Source: Rhinopomastus cyanomelas (lineage: Eukaryota > Chordata > Aves > Bucerotiformes > Rhinopomastidae). Taken from it: a stretch of DNA of 64,000 nt. Within the stretch, counting starts at the first letter, position 1. Each line of letters opens with the position of its first letter. A program made the position numbers and the translations under genes. Below the pieces are notes generated by a model. That model did not search any database and was not told where the DNA came from. It worked only from the letters and a program-made list of their open reading frames with translations. Of the stretch, positions 45,966 to 59,885 are shown piece by piece. The stretch is taken from contig VXBP01005586.1 in the NCBI GenBank assembly GCA_013400115.1, forward strand, positions 505,537 to 569,536, written 5' to 3'.

Positions 45966-48000
45966 CTACTGGTATACCTTGTCCCCATTCACTTATTTCA
46001 CTAGCAGCATGCTCAGTTTGATACCTCTCCTCATCCACTAGATACATAAGAAACTTAAGCCTCTCATCACTTCACTCCTAGTGAAGTGAGACAATTTCCC
46101 TGGGTCCTTGCTGGCTAGCAGGGCTAGAAGCAACACCCAAGAGTATTACTGTTCTGAACCTTGCACTCATCAGAGCAGGTGGTCTCTCTAACATCACATT
46201 TTGCCACATGCTGCTCCTTTAGAGGTTCAAATCCTGCTCATCATCCTGAAAGAGAAGGAAAGACATCTGAGGCACCTTCAGCTGCCAAGTGGGTTGCTCA
46301 GAACCTCTCAAGATTTGTCCCAGTTTTGTTTGAGGAGACACAAGTGCAGTGTGTTGTCAGCTGGATGAATCCCAAGGGAGGACCACAGGATTCTGTTAGA
46401 AACTTTGATGAGCTGAGCACAAAGCTATCAGCATCCCAGGTCTGCTCTGCACAGATAAAGGAAAACAAAGATTTAAATTAAAAAGAGAAATTCTATCAAG
46501 GTTAATCTTTTGAAAGCTGCGGTCCATCTGGATGCCTTCTTCCTCACTATTAATTATGAAGACTCACCCCATAATCCATAAGCAAAATATGAATGAGATG
46601 TAAGCTTGCTGCAGTGGTGCTTAATATTTAGTTTGCTAACAGGGCATCTAATCCACCAGAAACAGGAATTCATCAAGTCTCAGGGGCTACCTAAACCACA
46701 CAATCTCTCTAAATGAGCAGTAATCTCCTCCATCGAATCTTCAATCTCATGAACTAATAAGTGATACTTAGAGGCTCTTTTGCTTAGGGAGCTCTTAGCA
46801 GTAGAGGGGATGACACTGTACCCAGCTCCAAGAGTGGCAGTGAGCACAACCCTGGGATGAGTGTGGACAATGAGAATGGACACCTGGCACTTTTATTCTG
46901 TGGCTGAAGAGCTCTTCTTCCTTGGCACACCTGCACTCTGCCAAAACATGCGAGCCACGTGAACGCCAGACTAAAAAGATCCCGCTAACAGTCTCAAGCG
47001 GTGAGATCCATAATAATTTCCACAAACTCTGCTCTTTCACAGAACGCCTCCCTCACTGGTCCCTGTGGGATAAACAGTGGGATGCAGGGCTGACATTTTG
47101 CAGATGCTGGAAGCGCGGGTGGTTCCAGCAGTGACAGTGGGAGGAGGAGGAGGCAGCACAGGGGAAAAGCACAGGCGACTGAAATTCATTACTTGGAGAG
47201 GTCGTGAGGGTCAGTGACAGTGGCGCTGAATGGATTTTTCCAGCCATTTTGAGCTGAGATTTGTGCTCTGTAATCTGAATGCTTTTATCTATTTCTGAAA
47301 ATAGACAGGAATTTTTTCCACAGGCTGCTCCAATCTGGCCATGGAGATGCAGAGAAGGATTACAGGGATAAATTCAGGTTTTGTTAAGCAAGCAAAGCTT
47401 TTCCAAACCAAACATAGACAGCTTTCTCGCAGTGTAAACACACATAGATGAGTTCACTTGTCAGAAGGACACATCCCCTTGTGCAGGAGATGAAAGTGCT
47501 AGGTGCCACGCACAGCCCTGCAGCCCTTAACCCCTCTTTTGCAGGTTGCTTGTCTCACCAGGCCAGCTGTGCTAGAGCCAGTGAGGTCTCTGCAAAGAAT
47601 GATCTAGATTTGTTTCCGATGTTGAACACACAAGTACTAGTTTATTCAGTGATTACTTTCTGTTTCACTCACATTTGCTGCTGTTGAGCTTCCTCTCCTG
47701 CTTAGTCATGTCCTCTTCTGGCAGAGGTTTCTTTGAATAGAGAACTGATTCTAGAAATTAGCTATGACAGAAACTGTCTGGTGGGTGTATTACAGCACTT
47801 TCGGGGATGAGGGATTGATAAGAAGCTGGCACTATTTATTAACTTTTTTCTATCTGGAGCAGAAAACATGGTGCTGGGGCCTGGATTTGGTGCTGGGTTT
47901 TGTGTTTCCAGCTAGAAAGTAAAGGATGTGCTTGGGTGTGTATATGTGTATGTCTTGGGGTAACATACTGCAGGATTACAAGACACCTGCAATTGCATAG
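45966..48000. other. Non-coding stretch
   Basis: No gene was recognised. It includes a 9-bp-arm inverted repeat at 46067-46089 and an isolated tRNA B-box-like 11-mer at 46224, with no tRNA around it. Confidence 0.45.
46067..46089. repeat. Inverted repeat, 9-bp arms, 5-nt loop
   Basis: TCACTTCAC (46067-46075) and GTGAAGTGA (46081-46089) are exact reverse complements around TCCTA. No function is inferred. Confidence 0.85.
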
Positions 48001-48088
48001 CATCACAGAATCATTCAGGTTAGAAAACACCCTTGAGGTCATTAAGTCCAACAGATAACCAAGCACCACATCTAAACAAACTCTGTTC
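48001..48088 (-). mobile_element. CR1 LINE 3' terminal fragment
   Basis: On the plus strand: 'CATCACAGAATCATTCAGG', 'TTAGAAAACACCCTTGAGG', 'TCATTAAGTCCAACAG' and 'AAGCACCACATCTAAAC', the 3' end of the subfamily seen at 22.9 kb, with a deletion between the AACAG and AAGCACC blocks. It is lost by about 48088. Confidence 0.8.
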
Positions 48089-51000
48089 AGAAGGTCTCAC
48101 CATTATTCTGGTGTCCTTTAGGTCATCCAGCCCTGTCTCCTATCTTAAAGTAGCCCATCTGCCCAACCTTGCTCTGCACAGTCGCTCTCCTGCCCATCAC
48201 CTTCCAAGCACTAGTAATGAACCAGCTGCAATTGCCTCTTACCTGCTGTATATACGAAGGGGTTAGTATGAAGTACAGAGGCACCCTTTTTGGGTGAAAG
48301 TATTAGGTACTGAGACGCATGTAACCTTGTTCTCAGTCTGCAGGTTGGGGACACATCATTGATAGTGGCCAACATTTGTGCAGAGGCAAGTACTGGGCCA
48401 GCAGATCCAGAGCTTTGCTTACCATCTTGCCAGGAGGTGGCTCTGCCTAGCCATGCCCAGGTGGCTAGAGAGCTGCATTACTTTCCTGTGTTTACTTACA
48501 CAGGAACAATAATTGCAGGGACAGGAAAAGGTAATTTGATTAAGTATTGCAGTTACTAGCAACAGCAAAGGCTTTTTCATGGGGAAGGAATGAAACTAGA
48601 TGGGAAACAGTGTACATGACCAGGGCCACACCAGGGCAATCAAGAGTTGGAAAACCATGCCAAGAGCTGAGCTGCTGAAGCATCCTGACAGCTCTGAAAG
48701 ATAAAGACAAGGAGTGACCATTTGCTGCCTGCCTCCTTAGCTAGAAATTCAGAGCAAAGAAAAGGTCTCTTAGGAGGCAACTAGATCCACTGAGCTTTAG
48801 CAGCTTGACAGAGGTTTAGATCAGCCCTTCTCAATGCAATGTGGCATGTCCATCAAAACAACAAAAACCCTCCAAACAAGTGAGTGTAAAAACCCACTGT
48901 CATTCACCCGTGTCCTTGACATTAAGCAGCAGTCTCTCGTCATCCTCCTATCTGTGAATCCTGCCATTTGCTTGAGCTCAGAGCACTGTTTCATTTTGAA
49001 CCAACAGCAAAAGATGGGGGGGCCAAGTGCCTTCAGGCACAGCCATTCCCTGGCACAGAAGAGGCTTCATCCATGTCCTCTTGACTAGCTAATACTGATA
49101 GTAAAACTAGCTGAATCTATAAGCTGGAAAAGAAGTTTCTGTGATTTACCAAACCAGTTAGACTGGAGCTTTCAACATCACCTTTTCCAGGACAACAGGA
49201 GAGACTAAAAACAAACCCCAAAGTAGCATTCAAAGGAATTTGCTTATGGGGTGGGATGTCCATGCAGATGGCAGCCCAGTGCTGAGGATTTAAGATGGTA
49301 TTCGAGCTCACCAAACCCTCTGCACTTGCTTCCAATGGCCCTGCCAGGTAGAGTTCCCTGTGCACCATCCTTTTCACACTGATGCTAGATGTGCTTTGTG
49401 CTATCAGACTTTCAGCTGGCTCTGTTGCTTCTCTTCCTGTCTTCCCCAGTAAACAAATAACGGCAGACTCTGGTTTGGCCTTGTCTATTTTGAGATCTCC
49501 AGCAGACCTACTGATAAACAGTGTTATAAATGTTTACACTGATAGGAGACTGGCCCACATTGTGCAGAGATAACAACAGTACAATTTGATATTCATGAGG
49601 TGCTGATGATCTCTAAATATAGAAACAGAGTAATTATTGCTGGCATTGCAGGCTGGATTTCAAAAAGCAGATAAATGGAGAAATGGATATGCTATTTATT
49701 GCAGCTTCAACAGGAACAGGAAAGCTGTCTCCCTTGATTAAGCAAGGGCCAGACAGCAGAAGGCAGAGCTCATGGCAGAGGGGTGAAGGGCTATGATACC
49801 CTACCAAGAGAATGAAAAAGAACTCCCGTAGAAAACAACTTTGGAAATGCACCCCAAGGCACGTGACTGCACAAGAAGGCAATGCAGCACCAGGAAAGCC
49901 TATTGTCACTGGGAAGAACCCCACAAGGAAAGGCTAAGTCTTTGACCACCACAATGAACGCATGTCTGCAGCTGGAGCAGACTGCCAATGCACAGAGAGA
50001 ACATGTTGAACCAAGACCCCAACTGTGTGAATGTGCAGGCAGTGAGGTTCGAGCCCGCTCTGATTGCATAAGGTGGAGACACTCAAGGCTTGTACACCAG
50101 CCTGAAGGATGAGCAGGTGATTGGCATCCTTTCATGCTGGCCACCGAATGTGCATATTCCATCATTCCCCTGGCCAGACTTCCATAGATCCATTTTAGGA
50201 ACATTTAGCTCTTACTGAAGACAAAAAAAGACAGGCCCATTACCTAGTGACTGGAAAGACCCATCTGTCTGGAAGTGTGGCCTTTGTAGCTTCCCTGACG
50301 CAGTGGTACACTCGTAGCTGAACACCACACTAGCCAGACTGATCCAGTATCTAACACCAGCTTGTGCAGCTGTTCCCTCCCATCCTTGAGAGTTATCTCA
50401 CTCCTGGCTGATGCTTCCACTACAGACAAAGTTAGATTTGCTTCAATTGTGACCTTTACCACCACTGTGCTGAACAAAGCACTCACTGCTTTCTGTTGCT
50501 GTGTTAAAAACACCACATGGAGTGTAGCCAGGCTGTTGCCTCAGAGTTCAAAAGAAGTGAAGACTTCAAACAGCACAGGGCAGGAGCTGTAGGTTTTTCT
50601 CTGGTTTGCTTGTTGGTGTGGCTTTCAAAATGATTTTCTGGAGTGAGATGAGGAAGGACTAAAAGTTATCCACTGCTTTCAAACTCTGGTCTGAAAGTTA
50701 ATAGCAAAGAGGACACTTCTGAGAGCAGTTCCTGAATCCATCTCGTTAATAGGTGATTCTGCAGCCCTAAGAGTTAAGCAGCAACCTGTGAACTCTACGC
50801 TCTTCCAAGGTTTAGAGAACTGGCGCTTGCATGAGAACTTCACATCGACCACCCCAGTGCATGAAGCACTAAAATCATGTGCATGTTTTGCTGCTTTTTT
50901 TCTATCTTCTGTAGTACCAGCCAAAGGGGGAAAAAAAAAAAATCAAATTAAAAAAAATAATTGCAAGTGAGAAAAAGCCAGAGTGTAACCAGAGGTAACA

Positions 51001-51180
51001 CTCCATAGCACATGTATAGGTATGTGGTGTTTAATATGTTCCCACAGGCAAAAACAATATTGACTAACCCTGGAGATGCAGTACAGTTAATGAAGTGGGT
51101 TATTTTGTATTTTTGGAGCAGGAGGAGTCAAAGTTCCCCAGACTTTTACAGCTCTGTCAGACAACACCTCAGAGTTTTTA
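48089..51180. other. Non-coding stretch
   Basis: No gene was recognised. Overlapping frames on both strands at 49791-50204 and 49882-50112 are not supported by motifs or splice signals. Confidence 0.45.
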
Positions 51181-51290
51181 CTTAAGTTTCACAACCAGGG
51201 AAATCAAAGCCTTGAGAAGTTACACTGCTCAGCCAAGGACCTGCAGCAAGTCACTGCCATAGTTTCCACCTTTGTTCTCAGTCACAGCAC
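51181..51290 (+). repeat. Probable ancient MIR-like SINE relic
   Basis: 'CAGGGAAATCAAAGCCTTGA', 'GAAGTTACACTGCTCAGCCA' and 'AGGACCTGCAGCAAGTCAC' line up in order with the reverse-complement MIR core ('gaggaaactgaggc...gaggttaagtgacttgccca...aggtcacacagcaagtc'). It is diverged but collinear over about 80 bp. MIR-type relics are known in bird genomes at low copy. Confidence 0.45.
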
Positions 51291-53705
51291 TCTCAGGCAT
51301 GACGGGTCTTGGTTAAACTGGACATGGTTGGAGTTTCAAATTAGTCATCCCCAGCAGCATGAGCCACATGGCTTTGGGGAAACTCTGGCATGTGTTTGGC
51401 TTTGTGTCAGTATGAAAGAGACAAACGAGTGGCTGTGACCAAGCCAGCATCACTGCCTGGAGGTCACAGTGACTTGGCAAGTGGATCCTGATCTCTCGGA
51501 CAAGCTCCAGGCTCGCCTGCACCAAGTCAGCTCCCACACCAACAGACTGACTAGGCATTTTGCTTAAATACCTGGCAGGGGATGTTCTTGTTGTTGAACA
51601 TGTGTTTCAGTTGGATAGAAGCCGCTCAGCCTGTAGACAATCTGTGCTGTGGCAAAAACAGATCAGAATGGTATTTTTTAATTAAAAACAAAATCATTTC
51701 AAGCAAGTTTGTACTCTGCTTGGAGAGGAGCTCTCTGGCCCCAGGGAGTCTTCAGGATGCTGAGCTGTGAACAGCAACAGTTACTTCCCTACGTGCTCCT
51801 CCTAAGCAATATATTACTCTCCTAGGCAGGTGGTGATGGAGGCACCACCTTCTCCAACAGAATCTAAAGCCCCATATGATCTGTCCAGATTAGGAAAGAA
51901 ACCTCAAACTGGAAGGCTGCTTCAAAATGGCAGGATAGGTGTTCATCTTGTTGCCTGAAGCCTTGGAGCTCAAGGAGGTCGAGCACAGGACCCTACAAAT
52001 GGTTATACTGGCAAGAGACTTGGATTCACTGTGCAAGCAGTGCTGCTGGGAAATCTGTAGGCTCTTCAAATCAGAACGTTAAAAAAATGCAGCTCTGAGG
52101 TCTGCTGCTGTAATCAGCAGTCTCTCGGGACAATAGTAAATTTTATATAAGGAAAAAATGTGGCATTCATTCGTAACATCCAGGTTTTTCCAATTCCCAT
52201 TTGGTCCCAGTTCAAGGTTGTGCTTCCCAATTGCAGCTAGCTCTTTGCTGTTGTGTTTTTCCCCCTCACAAAATATGAATTTTGTCCTGATGAGGTCAAT
52301 GACTGAAATTTTCTATTCAATAAGCTTTTCTTCTCAGTAACAGACAGCCATAGGCCTAGCAACTATGCAAATCTGAAGGTCACCAGCACCCTGTGGTAAC
52401 AGTCAGTGTTTCTCACCAAAACCAGTTCTCTGCTCCCGAAACCCAGTCCACCCCTGCACTGGTCCAGTTGCACGAAACCAAGGGATAAAATGGAAGAGAA
52501 ATAGGAATGACACTAGTTTAACAAGTCCCAGGAGGTACTCCTTGGTGCATGTTCTCTGATATGGTTGGGTTTGGGGTTTTTTATAGTTGTGGCATTGAAC
52601 TTCTGTGGCTTTGAATAATGTATTAGTAGTATGACCATTATAATATGCTCCTGTGAAGCACAGTGCAGAGGATTTGATGCACTTGAGAACCAAGAGAACA
52701 GGAGAGGGTTAGGGTGGAAAAAAGGTGGGAACCTCAAATCTTCCCTTCCCACCTGATTAGTCTCACATGCACTGTAGAGACATATGTCAAAAGCATGTCT
52801 TCACATGCAGCTGCAGGTCAGTTTGCTGTTTGGGACAGTGAGGGTGGGAAGTGGAAATAATCACTGTTTTTAGCTTGGATGAACATGTCCAAACCAAACC
52901 TTCACAGCTATCTTTCCTCATAACTTTTTCCACTTCCGCTACCTGCAATTCTCCCTTTGGAATGAGCAGTGGAAACAGTCCTTGTGGGTCATGAGAAAGG
53001 ATCAGACATCTAAACATATTGTTATTCCTGTTTTCCAACTCTTAGCACTCTCAAAAAACAGATGATTAAAGAGAGTAGGTAGCAGTCAACTGATCCAGCT
53101 CTCCCAGCAGGTACAGGGCGTGCTCTGCAGAGAAAAACTGCTGGAGTAGACATTCTCCCTATTGCAAGGCCTGACAACCAAAGCAATGCAGATGCTGCAA
53201 AGAGGCATCACCTTCTTAGAACACTCTTCTCTGCATTTTTGGTCAGATTTATTACTAGACACCTTGTTAAAGGGCCACATTGCCCTGTAATGAACTTACA
53301 AGCAAATTAGCAGCTTCCATAATTAAACAAGTTGGTTTGGGGGAGTTTTTTTACCCATGCTACTATGCAGGAGCTAAAAGAACAGGCTTTGACTTTCATC
53401 CAGGTTTCTGACAATGAAAAACAAAGCAATAAACATCAGTAACCACACGTGCACACACCCCTTATCTGGTACAGCCAATTTTGAAGCCTTATCCCTTAAA
53501 GTTAAGGGGCTGAAAATAACTATGATGTTTGCAGGCCATGGACCTACAAGTTCTTTTATACACAGACACCAAAGCTCATTCACCACTGATTCACACCCAC
53601 CCCTTTCAGTAAGCTGACCAGGATTTCACTTCAAGTACTCAGAGCCATCACGGCCGCATCACTTTCAAAGCACAGCAGGTGTTTTCTGGAAGAATATGTG
53701 GAAAG
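51291..53705. other. Non-coding stretch
   Basis: No gene, repeat family or RNA signal was recognised in about 2.4 kb. Confidence 0.45.
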
Positions 53706-54077
53706 ATCACAGAATCACAGAGCATTAGGAATTGGAAGGGACCTCAAAAGATCATCTTGTCCAATCCCCCCGCCACAGTAGGGTTACCTAGATCAAGTCA
53801 CACAGGAACATATCCAGATGGGTTTTAAACATCTCCAGAGAAGGAGACTCCACAACCCACTCTGGGCAGCCCCTTCCAGTGCTCCGTCACCCTCACTGGG
53901 AAGAAGTTCCTTCTCATATTGATATGGAACCTCCTATGTTCGACCTTACACCCAGTGCCCCTAGTCCAATCATTAGATGACGCTGAGAAGATCCTGGCTC
54001 CATCCTCCTGACACCCAGCCTCCACATATTTATCAACATTAATGAGGTCACCCCTCAGTCTCCTTTTCTACAAGCTA
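53706..54077 (-). mobile_element. CR1 LINE 3' fragment
   Basis: On the plus strand: 'GATCACAGAATCACAGAGC', 'ATTAGGAATTGGAAGGGACC', 'CAGGAACATATCCAGATGG', 'CTCTGGGCAGCCCCTTCC', 'CACTGGGAAGAAGTTCC' and 'TGAGGTCACCCCTCAGTC'. About 370 bp are retained. A 66-codon minus-strand frame keeps 'CQEDGARIFSASSNDWTRG' and 'EHWKGLPR' before an indel breaks it. Confidence 0.96.
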
Positions 54078-57000
54078 GATATGACACCTTCATTGGAAGT
54101 TATGGAAGTTTTAACTTGCTGCTATGTTTCCATCCCCTGTACATGCTCCAGGGGGCAACCTGCACTGCTTAGAGGTGATGAATCATGCACATAGCTGGGA
54201 TGGAGGAACAGAGAGGGCAGATGGCAGAAGAGACCCTGCAGGGCCTGTTCTGGATGCTTATCAGTTGGTTTTAAGACCCAGTACATCAGATAAAATGTGG
54301 GGATGAAGTTAAAAAACAGCAGAGTATTATTACAGAAGAGGTTATTATTGCTGCCCTGAGTGGTCAGGGCTTTCGGCTTGCAGGAGGAATGGTCACCCAT
54401 TGCTCCTCGTGACTTCTGTTGTGCCAACTTCTTTGTACTGGGAGAGGAGATAAAGTCACTTATGAGGCCAGGATGGGGAAAGGACTCTGAGGCCTCTCTT
54501 GGAAGAACATTCAGTGGAAGAGTCCAACAGACAGAGACAAGAACTTTTCAAAGCAAATCAGTCTTCTTTGTAAGAATGCATAAAACCTTGTAAAGTTTGA
54601 CTCCACTACAGCCTTTGTCACTAGGTTTGTGGTAGGAGAGGGCTCTGTAGAGCCAAGCAGGAACAGGAACCCAGAACAAGCACACAGCAAACTGGTTTCA
54701 CGTTCTGGCAACAGACCACAATTGAGAAAGATGGAGGAGGTAAGTTACACCAGTCCCCAGAGACAGAGACTGAAGAAGGTACTACCAGCTGCCAAATATA
54801 AAAAGAACAGTTCATCACGTCCCCACTCCCACATCATCTTGGGGATGCTTCTTTTGCCCCTAACTCCTGTAACCTGACTGAGACACTGAGAGCACTGCTT
54901 TGGACCTGCTGCTGTTTGAGAGAGCTGTAACCATGACGGGTAATCTTGTTAACTAGCACTACCACATTCAGAGGTGTCTCCTTCTTGCTGAAGGCCAAGA
55001 GAATGGGCAGGTGTGAAAGACTTTCCAGGCTGCCACCTATTCCAAGCAGAAGGCTTTAACCTCCAGGATGTTGAATTTTAACAATCGCTTTTGTATGGCA
55101 GGAAAAAACTCTGAAGTTAACATTTGCACCTATTTAGGAAGCTTATTTGGTTCTTTAAAACTCTAAGGGATTTTATTCTTTACTCTAAATGCATTTTAAT
55201 GTGGAGGAGCAATAATAATTATGTTTCATAGCAGAAGAAATTACGTTGCTAAGATGTCTTACAGGAGGAAATCTAGGATGAAGAAGGCAGCTTAAACTTT
55301 TGGAGCTAGTGAGCACTACCTCACCCACTGTCCCAGTGCAGTTCTGCTCAGTATCACACAGGTATCACACAGGACAGCAGCAGCCTACTATAGTCAGTGA
55401 ACAATCAAGGTCACTCAGTAATCCTTCAACACCACAGCAGGTAGAGCTGCGTTAAGCACTTCTGGCAGCCCCAGAGACAGGGGGGAGAAGATAAAGCTCC
55501 CTGCAAAACTAGCAATAGTGCTGCTCATCTACACATGCAACTGGGACTCATCCTCTACAAAGAGAGCGTTGACTAACAGCAAGACATGTTTTCTTTGTTT
55601 TTCTGCCACGACTCGACACAAAAAGCAATGTTACACAGATGGTCAACAATGAGGCTGTGTAACAACAGAAAAGTGGTTGGCCTCAAACTTCTGACAAGGA
55701 TCCATTGTGTTTAATCAAGGGCCAGAAATAAAAGTGACCCCACAGCACCAGTAGGGAGAGCTGGGAACCAGTTGCCTGGAGTGTCTAATATACCATATCA
55801 AAAGGCTACCTGAAAACCCTTCATTGGAGTCAGCCAAATTATTCAGGAACCTCAGCCAACTCAAGTATCTTCTGCTTTATGAGCCTTGTGGACCCCAAGG
55901 CATGTGCACTGCTGCTATTTGCTGCAATGGTTTCAGACCAGCTCTCTGCTATCTATATTTATCACAATCCCCTCAGGAAGTGCTCTGGCAGGATTTTGCA
56001 ATGAAAACCTGCCCAGAGCACTCTTTGGCATGCAGCAAGCAGCCTTAAAATAGCACAGTAACATACTGCAATAATTACTCATATTAACACTCTTCATTGT
56101 GCTGTGATGCTTTGTCCCCGTCATCTGGCTCATCCCACTGCCCAGCACGTGGTGGGATGGCAGGGAAGAGGTGGCCTTTCCTATAAGACAAAGTTCAGCC
56201 CCAGGCTCAGATGAGCCCCTGAAAAACACACTGACCCAACTCTCTCTCATTCGCCTCATCAGAGAGCCAGTGCCAGCAGCTCATTTTGCTTCCAGATTCA
56301 GAGTTTGCAGGTGTTCAGGCAGGATATTGTGGCTCCTCTCTCCTTTGGTGGTGTTTAAGGAGAACATTAACAAAAATTAAGTGTAAAAGCTCAACTAGAG
56401 GATAACTTGAACCTATAGGAGCAGGCTGCTTACTTGCCCTTTACATGCTGCCTTCCAGTCCAGCCAAAATTTTGAGGGGTTTATGCACTTTGAAGTACAC
56501 TTCCTGCACTGTGCTAACAGAATAACTCATTTTACTTTAAACAGCATGGAAAAAATGTTTTCCCTCAGAAGAGGGACAGGAAAATGGGTACAGCTTTGCT
56601 TGAAGTTCATAAAACCCTCAAAGTGCCAGTATTTTTAAGAAGTTTTACACTCTTCAAAAGTTTAAAAACCTACAAACCTGCTTGAACTGCTCAACTTGTA
56701 CATCTTGAGCACCCTCCTGTTGATAACCAGGTGAGCTTTTCAGAAACAGCTTGTTACTCATGTGCATTTACCTAAACTTGCTGGATTCTGAGAGCTCCAT
56801 CTAAACCACATCCAAGTCACAGTCAATATAAAGAAACCCAAAAAAGACTTCAGTGGGCTTTTGTGCCTCTTAAGCTTAAATCCTCTTGGACAACTCAGAC
56901 TTCCCCACTGTCATGGTCCATGCATTTCAAGACAGCCCTATAATTACAGGGAGCAGGATCTCTGAACAGGTATTGATGTAACTGCTAAATTATGGCTTCT

Positions 57001-59885
57001 CAAGGAGACATAACACTGCAGTTGCTTCAATAGACTCTGATGCAGAGAAAGAAAAAGCATGGCATTAAGACTCCTTTCAGCCTTCATTTTCAGTGAATGT
57101 ACTGTTATTTTGGGGGAAACTGGCACCTGATAATACACATCATCTGCTGGTACATGATGTGATCACTGTGGAAAGACACCCCCCATACACTATTTGTGTA
57201 TACTAGCCCTTTGTACTGCCACAGTGTTACCTAAGGAGCTTCAAGTCCTTCCAGAAGCTTAGCCATGCCCAAGTAGGAGGCTGTGACCATACTAACATCT
57301 CTTCTAGGCTCAACAAAGGCATGAAGAGTTATCAGAGCGTTCACAATCGAAAACTGACTGAAGGAACAACAGCAAGTGGAATCAATGTATAAGGCTTTTT
57401 TTTTTATTAAGAAAACTCATTCAGGCCACATGAATTAGTGAGTGTGCATACAACCACTTCTGTAACTGTGATGCCATGGAAAAATGCCATTCCAAGAAAG
57501 CATCTGGCTAAACACAACAGACTCCAATTAAGCAATCCTAGACTTTGTCAGGTTGCAAAACATCTTTCGGATTATAACAAAGAAGATTTTCCAAAGCTGC
57601 CTTTCTCTAGCGTGTCATCAGACCTACCCTGAAAGCACAGCTCAGCAATGAACTTACTATTTGAATCTGTAACAGGATTTGCCAAACGTATCATCACCAG
57701 CAAACAATGCACTAGTCACATGGGGTTTTTTATTTCCATGCACCAGCCTTTATTAAAGCTTTCTCAATCAATTCTGTGGTCTCCAGGAGTTTCTGTCAAG
57801 GTCATCGCTCATAGCCGAAAGGGCTGCTCATTGAGTAATGAACACTAACTTTGCTGGGGACTGTCTTCTAAACCACAACCAAACACGATCTTCTGCTAAC
57901 TGCATACACGTACTTGGTGCATTAACAAGAGGAGCTTTAAGTACATGCATATATGTAACCAAACCACTGAGGAAGGCAAAGCTTAGATATTAGCAACACA
58001 TGAGGATTCGGCTTATGACTTCCTTATTGAAGCCAGATCTGACTAGTGACACAGGGGAATAAAGACTTTGCTTCATAAGGCCATGTCTCCAATGAAGTGC
58101 TGGATGGCTACTCGTGTTCTAGCAGAAATTCTTGCCTGGAAGATGATGTCAACAACAGACTCCTGCCCTGATTACTGCTTTAGATATCACTGTCTGCTGA
58201 AAATTCACTCCTAAACACTCGACTTTGAACTAGACTAGGTTGGTTAGTCACAAAGACTTTGATGTGCAGGTCTAGGGCACAGCCTGCCTTACCACACTCA
58301 AGAGTAAGAGCTCTAAGGTCTTTACTATCAGAAGCAAGCAGGACCTCCCCAAATCAAAGGAACCTAGTCACATGGCAACCTGGTCACCCGTAGCATTGGG
58401 TTATTCCATCTTGTGAAAATGTTGCTGTTTAGAACAGCTCAGTCAGCTTGGCAACTGTCAGGAACAGCTCTCAGCCCTATCTCACCATGGCCTCTGGCTG
58501 AGGAGAAGCTGATGGAATAGCTGACCAACCTATCACTGAGCTAAGCCACAAGTGAAACGCCTTCCTCAAAAACTTCCTCAGTCTGACTTGTGATCCAGAG
58601 GAACTGATAACCTCTGATGAAATAACTGATAAGCACTGATGCATAGAGCAGGAAATGTCACTGACAGTTCCAATCATTAGTAGAGCTCAGTAGGAACCGA
58701 GGACAGGTCAGTAGTCAGGAGAACATCTGATTTCTCAAATGCCAATGGTACATGAGGGAGCCTGCACAACTCTGAGACTTCCTCTGCTTCTATCAGTCTT
58801 ATGCTCTTAAGGGCACTTAATCTGCTCATCAAAGAAGAGTATCTGGAAGCATTGTATTTTGGCAACAAAATGTCTCCAATGAGGCTACAGGCCACCCTTC
58901 TTACACCAAGTACACAAGACCAGTCATCTTTAACTGCCTTAGAACACAGCGTCTACATTTAGCTCGCATCCAGGGCTAAACTATAGCTGTTGTTCTAGCA
59001 CTTAATGAGCCCTCCTCGGCCAAGAAGGGGGGCCAGGAAAAGGAAACAGGCTGAAATGAAAACACAACTAATGAAACAGCCAAACTAATACTGATGCCAA
59101 TATAAAATCAGGTTATACTCAGCCCAGCAAATGTACTGTGGTCACTCACAATAAGCAGGAAAGCAGTCCTCAGAAGCAGAATGGCAAGCAAACCCCTCCA
59201 GGGCTGAGGAGAAGGAAGGGGTGTTTAAACACTTTCCCCTTTATACTGAGCATGACACTTCTGATACAGGACACACCTGTGAGCCAACATGGGGCACCTG
59301 CCCAGGATAACCTGGAGCTACTGGCAGCCTGTAGACCATAGCTGGCCTGGGAGTCTGTCCCAGCAAAACCAGGACACATCACTTATCAAGTGTGCAGAAA
59401 GGCAACCCCTGGTCCTGAGGAGGAAAACCAGAGGGTGTAGCAATAGGGAACTAGTAGATTTTACTAAAGACTTGGATGTTTCCTTGTTTTCACTTTTTTC
59501 TTTGAGACACTGGCACATGACTCCTTTAGAATTCTAAACTGTCCAGGGAGTAATTTCAAGGATAGCACAGCTACAAAAAAGAGTTAGATCAAGATCCTGG
59601 AGAAGAATAAAAGGGATCCCTAGGTCTCTGCTCCTCCCTTATGCTTCATGGTCTTTCCGTAGGTTAAGTTAACAGGTTTTTCTAGGTATACCACAATCTA
59701 TATTACATTATTTTTCCATTGCTAGTTTCAAATTATACTGCTTCTCCCTCTAAGCTCATAAAGTTCTTTTTAAAAGTACATAAAATTTCACCTGTGTACA
59801 TGTATAACTCTCAGGATATGAACTAACCTCAATTGATGTAACTCTGTTTACCACTGCTGAACATCACACTGTTTTTCACAGAAAG
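54078..59885. other. Long non-coding stretch, no gene seen
   Basis: About 5.8 kb without CR1. It has a perfect 11-bp tandem duplication near 55360 and a T10 run at 57396. No frame above about 110 codons and no recognisable domain is present. Confidence 0.45.
55351..55372. repeat. Exact 11-bp tandem duplication
   Basis: GTATCACACAG occurs twice head to tail (55351-55361 and 55362-55372). It is a small slippage-type duplication. Confidence 0.9.

Noticed and set aside
46224..46234. GGTTCAAATCC, a match to the tRNA-gene B box
   Set aside because: No A box at a suitable distance, no cloverleaf, and no T-run terminator close by. An 11-mer match is expected by chance.
50046..50056. GGTTCGAGCCC, a second B-box-like 11-mer
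   Set aside because: The surrounding bases do not fold into acceptor, D or anticodon arms.
49791..50204. 137-codon minus-strand open frame
   Set aside because: Cys/Ser/Leu-rich with no recognisable domain, and overlapped by a plus-strand frame with an equal claim.
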